NCBI RefSeq assembly: GCF_002443255.2
Contig: NW_019211455.1
Coordinates: 28,098,239-28,162,238 of the forward strand
Source: Varroa destructor
Taxonomy: Eukaryota; Arthropoda; Arachnida; Mesostigmata; Varroidae
Length of the DNA stretch: 64,000 bases
Direction of reading: 5' to 3'
A program made the translations under genes and the position numbers. The notes beneath the pieces are model-generated. The model did no database searches. It was not told the origin of the DNA and worked only from the letters and a program-made list of their open reading frames with translations. Of the stretch, positions 44,248 through 57,700 are shown piece by piece; the first letter of the stretch is position 1; the number at the start of each line of letters is the position of its first letter.

Positions 44248-46900
44248 AGCATTTCATGCGGCAAAGGTCTATTGACGGTCACCATAACGTCTGAAGTAGT
44301 GTCATTAACTAGAGGCAAAATAAGGTTTCTTCTTGAATCGGCTCGTTGAACATCTACTGGTGATGGAGTGAATCTTTGTAACTCGATTGAAAACAAAGTC
44401 TGGGTCCAAGTTACAAGTGTTATTAATTCAAACGCGTACGTGCGAAAGCCTTTTGTCATTGGACTAAACAGGTAGTTCATTTGTTTTATTTTGTATATCA
44501 TGCAAATGTTAATTCAAGAGAAGGCTTTAAAAAAGGCATGAAATTCAAGAAATGTTGAGTGGGACCTTTCTCTGTAAAATAGGCTCGTCCCCGCCAAACG
44601 GATGCATCAAGATCGGTGTCAGTGCTATCAGGAATTTCTGTTACTCTATGTGATTATGTTAGTTTGTCGACTGTCCCTTAGTAGATATGACTAAAGTATA
44701 ATATAAGTAATTTTAGAGACGAATAGTTTATTATGTATAATTAATAGTACGTGTTTGTCTTTCTCAGTAGGGTCGTGTGGTGTATCTTATGCGCTACTTC
44801 TAAACTTGAGTTTCAGCATTTTAGAATTTGGCTTCTATTTTAAAGGAACTGCTCAATTTCAGAACGAGGACTAGCCTTTTTAATAGACAGCACAATAAAG
44901 CAGACAAATTATTGGGCATAAATGCAGGGTATCGTACGTTAGTGTTAGGTGTCAATGTTTGTACACACTGTTGTTGTACACGCGCAGTAAACATTAACAA
45001 AAAGTCGTCAGTTATCAAACAAAGACAAGATATCGTACCTCTGTCGTTATCTATGAGTACTTAAACTTATGTAAACCCAAATGTTTTTTATCCCGTCTTA
45101 GGAATATTTTTGTTGATCGTAGATGCTTTATGCATGAAACATGATTACGACAGCTTGGCGTATATCTTTCAATACACACGAAAAATTCAGTTTCGGTCAA
45201 CATTTATTATTATTATTGATACAATAGGATTTGATAATAATAATTCATAACAAAAATGGGTACATTATACAAACAGCTAATAATTGAACCACTGATTTTT
45301 TTGGGTACTATTATTATTATGGATATCACAGTGATTCTTTTCTGGGTGTCTTTAAACTAATCGAGATGTCGCTTAGCTTTGAGATTTAATGGCTTATATT
45401 CAAGTTGCTGTTTTTGCTAAGTAACCAGTCGTATCCTCAGCAGTCCACCTGTTTAACTCATCTTGAAGTGGGGAAAGATATGATACTACTAGAAATTGTA
45501 TAATTATAGTAAACCTAATTTAGGCACGTGGAGGTGAGGGGTCATCATTGTTATGATGCTGCTAGTACTTATCGGATCAGAATGATCACTGCTAGTAAAA
45601 TTTAATAAATCATGATGAAAAATCGAAGATCTTCGGTTATCTGTCAATAATCGATTTTCACTGTATACTTCCTAAAAAGCAGTGCGCCTTAACGTACGAA
45701 GCGATTACTAGTTGCAATTGCATTTTCTCACGAAGCCTTAACCATAGCGATAGTCGCAGTAAATGTCCCGACCAGCAAGTAAATGACTGGTAAAAGGGAA
45801 TTTCGACGTATAAATGGACTGCGAGTTGCCACTACGATCCATCGCAAGTCAAGTGCGTCACAATAGCAAAGGAACAACGGAAATAGGTAAAGTTCATTAG
45901 TTTATCCAGCATCTTGGAGAATCGTTAGCAGGCCTCTATGGCACAAAGAGCATCTGGGTAGCGTCGCGGCAGTGGCTCAGGCCGAAAAATTTCGATCGTG
46001 TGTATTTTACAAGAATCTGCGTTTTCTCCCTACTCGAACAGCCTGTAAAACCAAAATCACTGCTAGACTGGTTAGTGAAAAAAGGGTTGTTTTGCATGTT
46101 TCCGCACCCAGCCAATTCAGGCCTATTCAGCTAGGCGAGACTCACGAACTGCAGTCGTCACCAACTGGGCAGTTTTGCCTATCACTTTTGTAGAAAACTC
46201 CGCCATTAAGGATATCAATGTATTTCGTGCACGCTGATTCGCAACTGCGCGTTTGTACATTTCTTATCTTTTAGAAAATGCTTACGCTCGTAGCTCCTCA
46301 ACTTGTCACTTAGATACCTAGTATTCGGCCACTGTGAAAAACTGACTTAAGCATTCAAGCTTTTGGCGCTATCGATACCATCACTGTAGAGCGACACGTA
46401 ATTCGAATTGAAAGAACCTACAGAGACTTGTTGTGATGACGTGATAGACGTTGTCACTTATTTGCACGGGTTTTCTGTTAGGTTAGTTGTTGGCTATTCT
46501 CAATATCTCTTGGACTATAAAAATAATTTGTGGTACAGCATGCATTCATTGATTGCGCTCTCAGAAAGGCGTTCTCGGATTCTGTTTGGCAATGCTGATT
46601 GGCTTCAATCAATAATAATAGACCGGGTTGTAAACGGACTGATGTCGGCGTCTTTCCTATCGACTGAAATTGCACTATGGCGTGTCGTGTTATTACTCCG
46701 CTGTATTACTCAAAGCAGGCGAAGGATGTGTAGCGCGGAAGATTATTATTTGGTTGAAGAGAAATACTTGGCTTGTAGCTCGCCAAAGATGACTGTCTTG
46801 TATTCGCATTTCTTGCAAGGATCCAAAGATATTGAACACTACTATTTTTAACTAAAGAGGGTAATGCGAACAGCAGTACCCAATAACTTTTTGCTTGCAG
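44248..46900. other. 3' region of CIAO2B and intergenic DNA; no recognisable gene
   Basis: An AATAAA at 44894-44899 may serve CIAO2B, though it is about 650 nt from the stop. ATT-type repeats occur around 45205-45320. A 147-residue open frame at 46408-46851 (plus) has no recognisable domain; because it directly precedes the retroelement relic it may be part of that decayed element. Confidence 0.4.
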
Positions 46901-46904
46901 CAGC

Positions 46905-48400
46905 CCTTCAAGATGTATTCAAATGCTGTTCATGGCTCTGACGAATTTCTCTACCATGACAAGTTTCTGCAGTGTTTTGACGACGAAGCCATTTAATTTC
47001 ATTCCTGGGCGTGGCTCGCGAGCTCAAGCTTGGCCAAGCGGAAGTCCAACGCCTGCATCACAATGAACCAGTTACAACAGAAAAGTGTCAGGACGTCTTT
47101 CTAGTGAGACCCTTCTCAAGGAGCTTGTCTTTCGTGGTGGCCTACCAAGGCCGACTTTCTTTTCAAGCTGGTGCGAGTTCTCAGTAACAATATCAGTAAT
47201 GACGGACGTATCGCAGAGTGGTGTTGAGGATCGTGACTTTGATGTTTCATCCCGCTGGGCACACTGCGCGAGAAATGGCTTTCCGTAATAATCTATCCAC
47301 AGTACGCTTGGACCTGATGCCACCTTTCCCGCCACCAAAGTTTTCTTGTATATTTTTTCACAGACAAACATCATGTATGTCGCGTTATGAACAGACTTAA
47401 CTATTTGTTCCTGCTGGCAGAAGGGGACGTTGATCTACAACCAAGGCAAGGAAATCAACTAGATATCAACGTCTAATCAACGAATGGTTACTTCTTTCTG
47501 GTTCGCTCGTCATCACGGTACGCACGTTATGTTAGTCGCCCCGACTTGTTGAATAGTAATTTGGTACTTTGTGGCTTGGCTTGCCTGAAAAGGCTCGTTC
47601 TAAAGTTGAACTATGTAATTATAGGCCAGGGAACTTGAGCTTCGTAAGCAGTTCACTCTGCATTGTTTCGGCAGTTCCTGGATTCGATCTGCATTGTTAT
47701 TGCAGCCGGTTGGGTCATGGAAAATACTTCGCTGGAACCGTTCGTCAGTCTCAAACAGGATGGTGGAACGCGCACCATTAAGTTCTACTCTCGGACTTGT
47801 GCAGTAGATGCCTTGAACTACACTGCGTTGTTCGCTTGCGCGAGCACAAACTCAACTCATCTGGTACTGAAAATTTCGATATATTCGATGTTATTACAGC
47901 AAATCCTCTTGTCCTCCGGCGTTTTCTCGCTACACACTTAGGTTGTATCCAGATAATCACCTATAACGGCCATTGCTTCGACGTTAACAAGAGAACGAAA
48001 ACTATCGGTAATGCGTCTTCTTTGAAAAACCGCTACCGATATTAAATCATTAATTAGTTCCATCAGCGACTCTACGATTCGCGTGCTGCTTGTTCGAAGT
48101 CGCGTTAGTTGGACTTCGCTTGCTGTTTCGCCGCTCAGCACAGTGGGCCTTGAATGGATCGTAGGCACAATGGAAACGATGCTTGAGTCGTAGCTTCGTC
48201 ACTTCTAAGCACAATCGTATGTGAGCTTTTTGTGATTATAAAAAGGCGACCACTGTTTTACATCAACGGCGAAACAGGCAAGCCTCGCGCACTGGCCACA
48301 GCCCACTTTCTGACTAGTGGCCCATTGATATTTACTCGGCACACGTTCCTCTAAACAAGCTCGGCTCTAATGGAGAGGCTCAAAGACGCTCCGTCAGTCG
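46905..48400 (+). mobile_element. Decayed BEL/Pao-like LTR retrotransposon (gag and integrase fragments)
   Basis: Several short plus-strand frames line up, in order, with parts of a BEL/Pao polyprotein. At 46911-47060, HGSDEFLYHDKF and, in another frame, LGQAEVQRL resemble the gag-like DUF1759 'xLSNVEKFxYL ... AxxLLxxRFG' region. At 47816-47880, NYTALFACAS ... THLVLKIS matches the integrase 'YxxLFTCAxTRAVHLEL' block, and at 47914-47981, LRRFLATHLG ... TYNGHCF matches 'FRRFIARRGxxxxIxSDNGTNF'. At about 48139-48190, ALNGS ... WKRCL resembles the following 'GGxWExxVxxxKxxL' block. Frameshifts, in-frame stops and a gap where reverse transcriptase should be show that it is dead. No LTRs were identified. 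The assignment is by remembered motif pattern only. Confidence 0.5.
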
Positions 48401-48879
48401 AATAATTATGTTCTGACTTACGAGAACGAACTTCCTATTTGAGAGCTCTGTCATCTATTGTTATAATTAGTCCTCGACCGATTCTTGTTGATGACGTCTG
48501 TCAACCCAAATGGCCCTCTCTCATCCTGATCAGTGTAAGGCGCTTCAGGCGGATATTTTTCGTTTATGCCTGATTTTGTTTAACCCACTCGCAGTATGCC
48601 GAGAGTAGCTTTAGTTCGGAACTGGATTGGCAATTGTACAATAATGGAACACTAAGATAAGCTATGTACTAAGCTGTTATAAACGAATCTGGTTATTTTT
48701 GAAATGAAGTAATTTTCAACTGTGTGGTCATAGCGGGCGAAGTTTTGCAGGTATAGGTTCCGTATTTTTAGAAATATACTGGTAAAAACCGGTTTACTTT
48801 AAAACAAATGAGTTCAGTAGGTAAAACATATTTTGGTGTTGAAAACCACCACTTAGTGATTACACTTTTACTAGCAGGT

Positions 48880-49289
48880 AACCGCGTTGCAGAAATCCAT
48901 TGAAGATTGGTAAACCCATTAGGCAAGGGACCTTTAGACGAAGACACAGTACGTGAATGGCGCAAACGTTCTGTGAACTGTTGAAGGTTGGTAAAAAGGC
49001 GACCAGGTGACAAGACCCGAAGGACGGGAACGCATTGCTGCAATCGAGGAAGCTTTTTGTGAAAGCAAGGCTTCGAGTCAGCCGAAGCTGGCATTTCACA
49101 TAAAACGTGCTACAGAACCCGAATACTGAAAATCCCGAACAAAAAATTGTTTATTCTAAATTGACTCGAGGCCAGTTGGAAATGCGCGTGGTGTATTCCA
49201 CGTGCTATTTGCAGAACTTTAATCAACAAAAAGCCTATGTAGAGCATACGGCCGCTATAGATGAGACATGCTTTAATCTCTACCGTTAG
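48880..49289 (+). mobile_element. Decayed helix-turn-helix/DDE DNA transposase (Tc1/mariner-superfamily-like)
   Basis: Plus-strand frames spell, in order, pieces of an arthropod transposase with an N-terminal helix-turn-helix (DUF4817-like). DEDTVREWRKRSVN (about 48935-48975) and LVKRRPGDKTRR match 'PxxxTVxRWxxRFxxTGSLxxxxxxGRP'; GRERIAAIEEAF then matches the next helix; and QLEMRVVYSTCYLQNFNQQK with AAIDETCFNLY (about 49170-49285) matches 'RxxFCxWxLQxxxxxPxFxxxIxFTDEAxFxL', which carries the first catalytic aspartate. Stops and frame changes separate the pieces, so it is a relic. It follows the BEL-like relic directly in the same orientation. Confidence 0.45.
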
Positions 49290-51745
49290 TGAAATAGAAA
49301 CCAGATAAGAGCTTGGCTTTGTCCTGAATAGAAATTGAGTTCGATGGCAATGTTGAGTAGGTTCATGGACATGAGATGCATCTGCTTGTATAGCAATAAG
49401 GCAATGCGGAGAATCAGACAATGAATGCTATTTCGAGTTGTCTCGGAGGTTCATAGACCTTCGGTACGACAATCAAGCGTACGCAATGTGGTCGCTTAAT
49501 AACAACACCAAACCTCGTTGCCATGCCCTAACTTCTTCTTGCATTAAGCAAAATAATACTGAACATTGATTTCAATCTGGTTATTCTCTCGTTTTAAATG
49601 CATCAGCCTACGAGGTTTTTTATGTCCTAAAAAGGGCAACTGATGGTCAAGTGTATTCCACTATCGATTTAACTTAAGAAGCTATCGGTAGAGAAAGCAC
49701 ATCCAGGAACGCGGATAGTAGCTATATGGCTGTTCAGAGCGCTCTAAAAAATATATGAGACTATCTCGAACATGTATAACAACAATCACTCTGGCCCAAC
49801 TAGTTAAAAAGTTACTTAATTTCGATGTCCACCGGATTCGTTTATAACATTTTGCGGTCCGGAATAGACAGTAGCGCCGGCGAATTCGAGGCTTAATGTC
49901 TCCAGTTGTAACTTGATTAAGCACGTGCAGATCTATATAATCTTGACCCGCGAATTCGTCAATAAAGTAAATTGCTAAATTTCGATATTTATAATAAATT
50001 TAGTATTAACCTCTTAATGGATCTGACCCATACATCTCAATATAAGACCCGCTACGTGCTAGTGCAACTTTGATGGGCACTGAAAAATCATTCAGGGTTT
50101 TTAGCTCAACCAGTTACGGAGGCTTATATCTATTTTTGAACGGCTAACAAGCGACGTTATTTCAATCTAGAGAACGTAATTTTTTTAAAAGTTATTTTAG
50201 CTATACGGTACATTTCTGCTTCCGCATTCACGTTCGCAGAGGGTTTGATGCCTTTCGTTGTTAAAACCTGTTTGCTTTGTGTGGGTGGCACAGACCCTTG
50301 TTGTTATGGTCATCAGATGAACCTTCAATTTTTTATAGCCCTAAATTTCCAGAAAATTCCGTGAACTATCATATACATCAAATAAGCATCCCGATAGAGT
50401 ATATTTTTGAAAATATAACTTTATTTACAACATGTTGTATAAAGTACAGAGATCATAATAATAATAGTAATAATAATGCTCATTGTTACATAAAAGTCCT
50501 ACCAGGCGGTAGGCAGACAGTTAAAGAGCGCCGGGTAGCGGACACACAGTTTTTTGTTTTTATTTTCCATTTTTTGGGGTTTTAGTAATTGTAATTATTT
50601 ATTAATATCATTATCGTTAATTCCTGTTATTATCCGCTCGTACGCATGAAAATTGACAGATCGTAGTAAAGAAACACAGAATGAGGTGCGAAGGTCACCG
50701 TCGAGTTACAATGCCGCATATCGCTTTACTAAACTTTATTCAGTTTAGATTCACTGAATCGAGCAGGTATATGTAAATAAACGTCGCTGTTCACCTTGTG
50801 ATAACGTCAAGCTAATCTCTTTCTTTTTTGCCCGCGCCTTTTATTTGCTGATTGTGAAGTCGTGGGTTTGTCCCTTTAGAATTTCTCTACAATGCGTTTG
50901 ATTGACTGTGTAGCTGTATCGATCGTCTTTAAAGGTGTGGGAGAGTGTCACTCACATATAAACGGTGAGCTCGATTAGTTTATTCTTAAGTTGCTATTCA
51001 ATGATAACTTTGTTAATCTCGAATCTCCCCCGGTTTAAGTAACATGTATCCATTCGTTTTATACTATGCTTTCATTGACGGCCAATCGTATCAAACAATC
51101 CGCTTGTGAAAATCTTCACATTCCTATATACGGAAATCGCGAATATATATTTATAATGTTTGCTAATTTGGCGTGGTAATTCGATGGGCGCTCATAGCAT
51201 GAAGTCGAGCCGTCATCATACGATACCTTATCATACTACTGCTTAATGCCGTCCTTCTCAATGTTCCTTTCTCTACATATTATTTGCGTCTGTTATGAAG
51301 CAACCAAGCCAGCCTCCATTACAATTTTCCATTGTCGCCGTTAACGGCCTTGATACTACATTATCAAGTAAATAGAAATTTAGCAGTTCCCGTTACCAGC
51401 CTTATCTTTCCTGAATTTCTTCATCGATAGCTGTTACTAGGCCAATGAATTGATTTGCTAATCGATCCGCTTCTGTTGTCGTGATGCTCACATTATGATG
51501 TTGCAGTAGAAGTAGTAATAAACATAATAAATGTTGACAGCACACGTTTTTTTATTCAAGGAGTTCTTATTTGTTGTTGGCCATTGTCTAATTCAAGTTT
51601 CCTCTGTTAGTTCCCTTTCGTTCTCTGTCGACAATAGTTTATAAGAATAATAGCCGTCGCAATTATCATAATCACCATCATCGTTACCATAATATTAATC
51701 GATTATAATTGGTTTATAATATTACAAGCCGTAGCTGTTATCATC

Positions 51746-51748
<3 letters not shown>

Positions 51749-51784
<36 letters not shown>
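51749..51784. repeat. (TA)n microsatellite
   Basis: Uninterrupted AT dinucleotides to about 51774, then a GTATATATAT variant. Simple repeat, no coding content. Confidence 0.95.
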
Positions 51785-52656
51785 CTATGCTCAGGGTGTT
51801 ATAATAATAGCAGTACGTGTATATAGCCAGCAGTTAGCGATAACGACACAAGTGTTGTATTAATCGGGCACGGAGTGGTAAGCGGTGACTAGAGAGTGCG
51901 TCCATTGCTTAACATGACGAGCATTGCCCGTGCTAGTAGAAATGCCTCCGACACTCCTTTTTTTCCTTCAGTGCTCCGGGAGGACACATACCGCGGAGCA
52001 CCGCAGCAGAAAAGCTCAGACATGATGCCGCAGGCCGCAGCTGGTGACATCCACCGTCTCGCTACACTTGAAAACGATTGCTCCTAACAGGAAACTCTAA
52101 TAGATCAGAGGGTGGGTGGTAACAAGTCCAGATATCATGCGGGCATTTTACGCGAGCTTTCAGTAAGTTGTCGCATCTTATTTTTCGTCGTTTTTTCTTA
52201 CTTATCTTAATAGTAAAAAATTAATTTGGTTGAATTACCTGTCGCGCTATATAGCCGTCGTCATCAATGCCGATATGTTTGAACTTCATCCAAATAAGGA
52301 CCCTAATAGATACTTGTAATCGACCATATGAGACGTAAGCTTTTGTTTTAGTTAATTTCGATTAACTAGCGTCAATTCAGTACAATAAACATAGAAGTTC
52401 CACAAATTTTATTTTCAGCATGATAGCTTGGTGAGCTCATCAACTAGTTACGTGAGCTGGTCATGTGTAGGAGACAGCGGATTGGATAATGAGGCTTATG
52501 CTGGACATTCAACAACGTTAAGATTATGGACTCGCACGAGACGACAGGCAGGGTTTAGGGGCGCGTTTAGTTTAAAAAAACAGTGCTTCCCATATCTCCA
52601 TAACTCTTTCTCTCTTTTTCGCCTCATGTTTTGATGTGTCAGATTCAATATTTGAT

Positions 52657-52683
52657 TTTATTGATTGATTGATTGATTGATTT
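52657..52683. repeat. (TTGA)n tetranucleotide microsatellite
   Basis: Five to six tandem TTGA/ATTG units. Its reverse complement gives a short run of Asn/Gln/Ser codons in a spurious open frame. Confidence 0.9.
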
Positions 52684-53730
52684 ATCAATGCATGTGAATG
52701 TGAGTGTGTGGGCGTGTACATGTATTGTGATGGTGTTGAAAGGTGCTGTTGAAAAGACAAGGTACTGTCAATAATAGCAAGACTTGAATAAACAATATGG
52801 ACTGTCGTTGATGTCGATTCCATCAATTGTAGCAATAGAACAGCTTTTGATTAATTGTTGGTTTCATGAACTCTGTAGACGTTTTTATTTTCTGCTCTAT
52901 CTTTTTATTGGTTTTGGTTGTTCGTTCGTACGAACGTATCTATGTCCTAATTAACCTCATTCAGATTCAACTCAGTTCAGGAGCACAATAAGGTCAACCA
53001 CAATTTTATAGTGGGTAAGTGCCAGTTCCCATGTATATGCTTTACAGGTATTGCTATGACAAATATTCTCAACTACAAAATAATAACGGTTTATTATTTT
53101 TTCACAAACGCTAACAAAAAACGCACGAATTCACATAGAAACGGCAATAGGACAAGTCTTTCACATTAATTATTTTATATCAGCTTTACTTTTTTAATAT
53201 TAGCTCTTGCTTCCCCTTTCTACTTCGATAAGTTTTGATTGGTTTGTCTGTTGTGTTTATAAATTTTGTTTATGAGTAATGTATCTCGTTAATATATTTG
53301 GTTAGTATTTCTATTGTTATCGTTAGTGTAGATGTCTTTCGTCGTTATTTCATTAGATACATTGAAAATATACCCGTAGACTCCACGTCAACGTAGAGGT
53401 TGTGCGCGCACGTCCACCGTCGCTTGACGATTTGCGACAAGTGTAGACAAACGGTTGTAATGCAAACGATGGCGGCGCTACGCGTTAATATAGACTTTCT
53501 TTCTCGTTCTCTCTACATACAAACATAATAATCTTCTCTCTGATTACTTCTACATAGACAATATCTAGCAACACAGTGGTCATCATCTTTCATTATAATT
53601 ACTATTTCTAGTATTCATATGCCCCTTTCCCTTTTAATTAATACCATTTTTTGTCTGTCGCTCTTTTACTTCGATTATTCTTCCTCCATTTCCGCATGGC
53701 TCCATTTTTCATATTTTTAATATTCTATTC

Positions 53731-53732
53731 TA

Positions 53733-53810
<78 letters not shown>

Positions 53811-53811
53811 C
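53731..53811. repeat. Compound (TA)n microsatellite
   Basis: Two long TA tracts (about 53731-53754 and 53765-53799) separated by AATAAAAATC, then TGTATATATATA. It lies about 1 kb downstream of the Krueppel stop codon. Confidence 0.95.
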
Positions 53812-54333
53812 GCTCTTCATGTTAACGCTCGCTGTATGCGCATTCTCGGGTGCATTTATTAATATACTTTTTATTAGCAATGTTACCTTCAGTGTTATAA
53901 TCATTATCGTCTACTATCAATTTTTCTTACCTTCCAGAATTGTATAGTCATTCGTCTGTACACGTTATCATTAATATTATTATCGTGTCAAAGCAACGAT
54001 AAAGCAGTGAGCACATCGAAGGCCGCCTTTCGTGGGTTCACGCTGGCGGCAATAGCGCGCACGATGCCATCAAAGGGCACTTGCGTCAATCCAAGAGAAT
54101 GGGGTCAACTACGCAGAGAATGGGGTGGTATATAACTAGGTAGAAATAGGAGTTTCATGGCAATAACAGTGACCATTATGGGAAACTACAAGGTGCGAAA
54201 GAAAGGCTGAGTTGTTATGAGGATGAGAAAGTGCTGATGGAAATAGAGGAAAAAATAAAAACAGAATAGATAAAATTCGGAAGGGCGGGCTGGGCAGACG
54301 TGCACTTCCTTAAAGTTTTTGCCTTTCCGTCTT

Positions 54334-54353
54334 TATATATATATATATATATA
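54334..54353. repeat. (TA)n microsatellite
   Basis: A run of about nine to ten AT dinucleotides, about 370 bp downstream of the Krueppel stop codon and probably inside or just beyond its 3' UTR. Confidence 0.9.
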
Positions 54354-54726
54354 GCGACTACTCACAACTAATATATTGTTGTATAACACTAATTACTATT
54401 GTTATTATTAATTCATTGATGGGAATGTGGTTCCCCCCAAGGGGGTGTTGATTGCACAGCCTTTTGGTGTTCGAGGGAGGCTGGTGGGTCACACTCCGCC
54501 CGCCGTATGTAGCGCTCCACCTTTCCTTACGTAGTACGCTCTTCATTCGACATTTGCCATTTTCTTTTCGTATTCATCGTGTTATCATTCCTTCGTTATG
54601 CATCAACCACCATTCGACAATAAGTCGATCGATTCATATTTTTCTATTTCTCATTTTTTTCCACACACCACACATACACGCGCTCGCGCGCTTCTCGATT
54701 GAGCACTGCCACTCCTGGCAGTTCGT

Positions 54727-57700
54727 CTAGCTAACTTCGACTTGTTTGCCGGCCTGCGGCTGATTCGAGTGTCGGCCCCCACCAAGTGGATTGATAGGAG
54801 TGAGCGACTTTCGCAGCGACAAATCGCCTTCGGAGCCTTCTGACTCCATCATGGCCTCGTCGCCGTCCTCATCATCATCATCATCAACCATTGTATCATG
54901 CTCATGATCGTTGTGATGGGGATCGTGTTGGTGGCGACTGATGCGATGGTGCATGCGATCGTACATCGTGCCGATGTCCCGATCTCCGGCAGTGTCGGCC
55001 TCAACTTCATGGCTGTCGTGCGGGTCCGGCGTCAACGAGCTCTGATCATCGTCAGGGAACGGGTGCCCCGCCGTGCTGCTGGCCGCATCCAGCTCACTGT
55101 CGCTGCGCAGACTTGACGAACGCGAGCTGGATAGGTCAAGCACGCCGTCGATACCGGTCGACGTTGGCAGTTTGTCGTTGTCGCGACCCAACTTGTCGGC
55201 GCCGTTGTTCCGCAGCACGTCCCCTAGGACGAAGCCGCCTTTCTTTGCGCTCATATCAAGGGGTTCCGTTTGCACGGAGTCGGGTGGACGATGTGCGACG
55301 AACAGCTCGCGTTGTTGTTCCGCCGATAGGATGCGCACCGTGTGTTTAGGTTTTCGACGGCTCACCTTCTCGGCGGAAGTTGGCAGTTTAATATTAGCCA
55401 GTGCGCCCGTACCAAGTGTGACCAGGCTGGCCATCAGTTGCGAAGGCGGCTGTTGCGTCCGAGCCTGGGACGCCTGAGCAGCCTGCGCCTGGAGCAGCTG
55501 AAGGTGTGCGGGCGGAATTGGCAAGAGGGCGGGAAGCGTTGGCGAGCTGGGCGTCGGCGGTGTCAAACTCGTTAGCGGAAGAGGTGACTGGAATTGTCCT
55601 AAAATTGCGTGACAGAAGGAGCAAAACAAACCAGAGTGCATTGATTAGCACAACGTGACAGATCTTTTCTGACGTGCCTATGGGTACACTATAAACTATT
55701 TATCCAATAATCTCACTTAGAAAGTGGAGTAAAGCTAGCAATATGACTTTTCATTTCAGCCTCATAGGTCTTTTTCCATCTATAAGGCGATATGTATGAT
55801 ACTTACGGAGTAGTTCGGTTGTCGAGATGTCGGAGCCACGCAAGAGCTGCGTAAACGGAGGCATACTGGTAACCTGGGCGGCGGTGGGCGATGTGTGGGT
55901 TGAGTCAAAGGAGGTGAGCGGAGGGGGCGGACTTTTGGCCCCGAGCGACCCGACCGACACAAGGGATAGGGAGGACAACACGGGAGAGTCCGGCGATGGG
56001 GGGGATGACGAGCCGAGATCGTTGCTCGATACCACCGCCTGACCGTTCGGGTCCTTGGGGCATTTGTGGTGCATAAGATGATGTCGCCTACGAAATCTAC
56101 CCATACATAGATTACACGTAAACGGCTTTTCTCCTGTGAAGAAAACAAAACGAAAGACAGATCATGCAAGTTTAGCTACTACTCTAATTGCTTCAGTATA
56201 TGAGGTCAGGGGAGTGATTGGCTGGATTCGCGTCGCGCACGTGTTCTATGGAAAGAAGATTTATTACTTGAAGAATTAATATTAGTACTTACTTGAAGGT
56301 AGCCCTATTCATACAAAAGGTTTTCACTGAGTTGAGTCTAATGCTAGTAGCCATAATATTTGAACTGCATGAATTATAAGAGGCAACGTACCTTTATGAA
56401 TTAAATTGTGTGATTTGAGCTGATTGGAGTCGCTGAACTTCGAAGAGCAGAGTTCACAGGCGTATGGTTTTTCGCCTGTATGCACTCGCAGGTGGCGACG
56501 CAGATTAGCCACCTGCACAAACTGTCGCTCGCAGTGCGTACAGTGGTATGGCTTTTCGCCGGTATGCAACCTGTAGCACGCGTCAAAAGCAGGAAGAAGA
56601 ATGTCACTGAGGCGTTTGTGGACTCGACATTTTACTACTTGGAATGAAGCCTCATATTTCTGATCCAGCAAGAACACTATACTGTATATGATGCTAATGA
56701 TGATAGCAACAGATTCATGTCAAAATATCCTAATCTTACCTCATATGTGTCTTGAGATGATGGTCCCTGGTAAATCGTTTCTTGCACTCCTTACACTCGA
56801 AGGGCTTCTCACCCGTATGGGTCCGTTCGTGGTTCTGCAACACGTGCTTGTAGCCAAATGAGCGACTGCACACGCCACATTGGAACAACTTGTCTCGATT
56901 CTGTCCGTTAGCGGCAGCGTTTGCCGCACTCGAAGAGCCGTTTGTCGGCGAATTCGCTGATCTACCACTCGTGCCATTGCCTACAAATAGTAAGCAATTT
57001 GTTGAAACATTGCATCGATCAAGCGCTGTCAAGTATCCGCTCGCGCTGGGCATCGCCATTCTTAATAACCCCTTACTACGAGGTTCTACCGGAACAACGA
57101 TATGCACCAATGGATATAATTAATGTCGCGTAATTATAGAAACAAATTATCAGCAATCATTCTCTTATCCTTAATGCGTTTAGTGCACCTCTCGGTGACT
57201 ATAATAATACAAATAATTATAATTATTGCTGCTGTTATTTTTTAACCGAACCTCCTTTTGCTAAGTAGTTGTTAGTGTGTCTAACTATGTGAGTGTCTGC
57301 GTAATGTACCAGTGACTGGGTGTAAGGCGGCGTCTACAGCCCTTCATTATTCCTCATCCCTCGTAGTGCAAGACTAGGCACAAACGCCCCCTTTCGAGTT
57401 GCTTTATTATTACTGTCGTTGCTGCTGTGTACAAATAAGTCCCTCGCTGCCTTAATGCACCACGTCGACTCATCCGTCCATTCGGTCCCTATTTAGTGAC
57501 ATGGCTTCCCCATGTTTGACCCGCCTCCGCACATGTTTGGGTACAATCCGTTGCATATATTCGCTCTTTATACGACATACGATGAGCGCCTAGCACACTC
57601 GTCGAGCCGCAACGCGTAACACTCATTCTCTGCACTGCTCATCGGTACTCATCGCGATCATCCATTCGTTCGTTCAGTAAACCGTCATGCTCACTCCCTG

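Larger units (their letters stand above)
49290..54726. other. AT-rich, repeat-rich DNA 3' of Krueppel
   Basis: No exon chain was recognised. The right part (about 52.9-54.7 kb) is very T-rich on the plus strand and may include the Krueppel 3' UTR. It holds several microsatellites, listed separately. An acceptor-like pyrimidine tract ends at 51970, followed by an open frame to 52087 without a family match. Confidence 0.4.

Noticed and set aside
55073..55477. 134-residue plus-strand frame opposite Krueppel
   Set aside because: Antisense shadow of the GC-rich last Krueppel exon.
55780..56169. 129-residue minus frame overlapping the fifth-finger exon
   Set aside because: Wrong frame of the Krueppel exon; the true frame carries [12 protein letters not shown].
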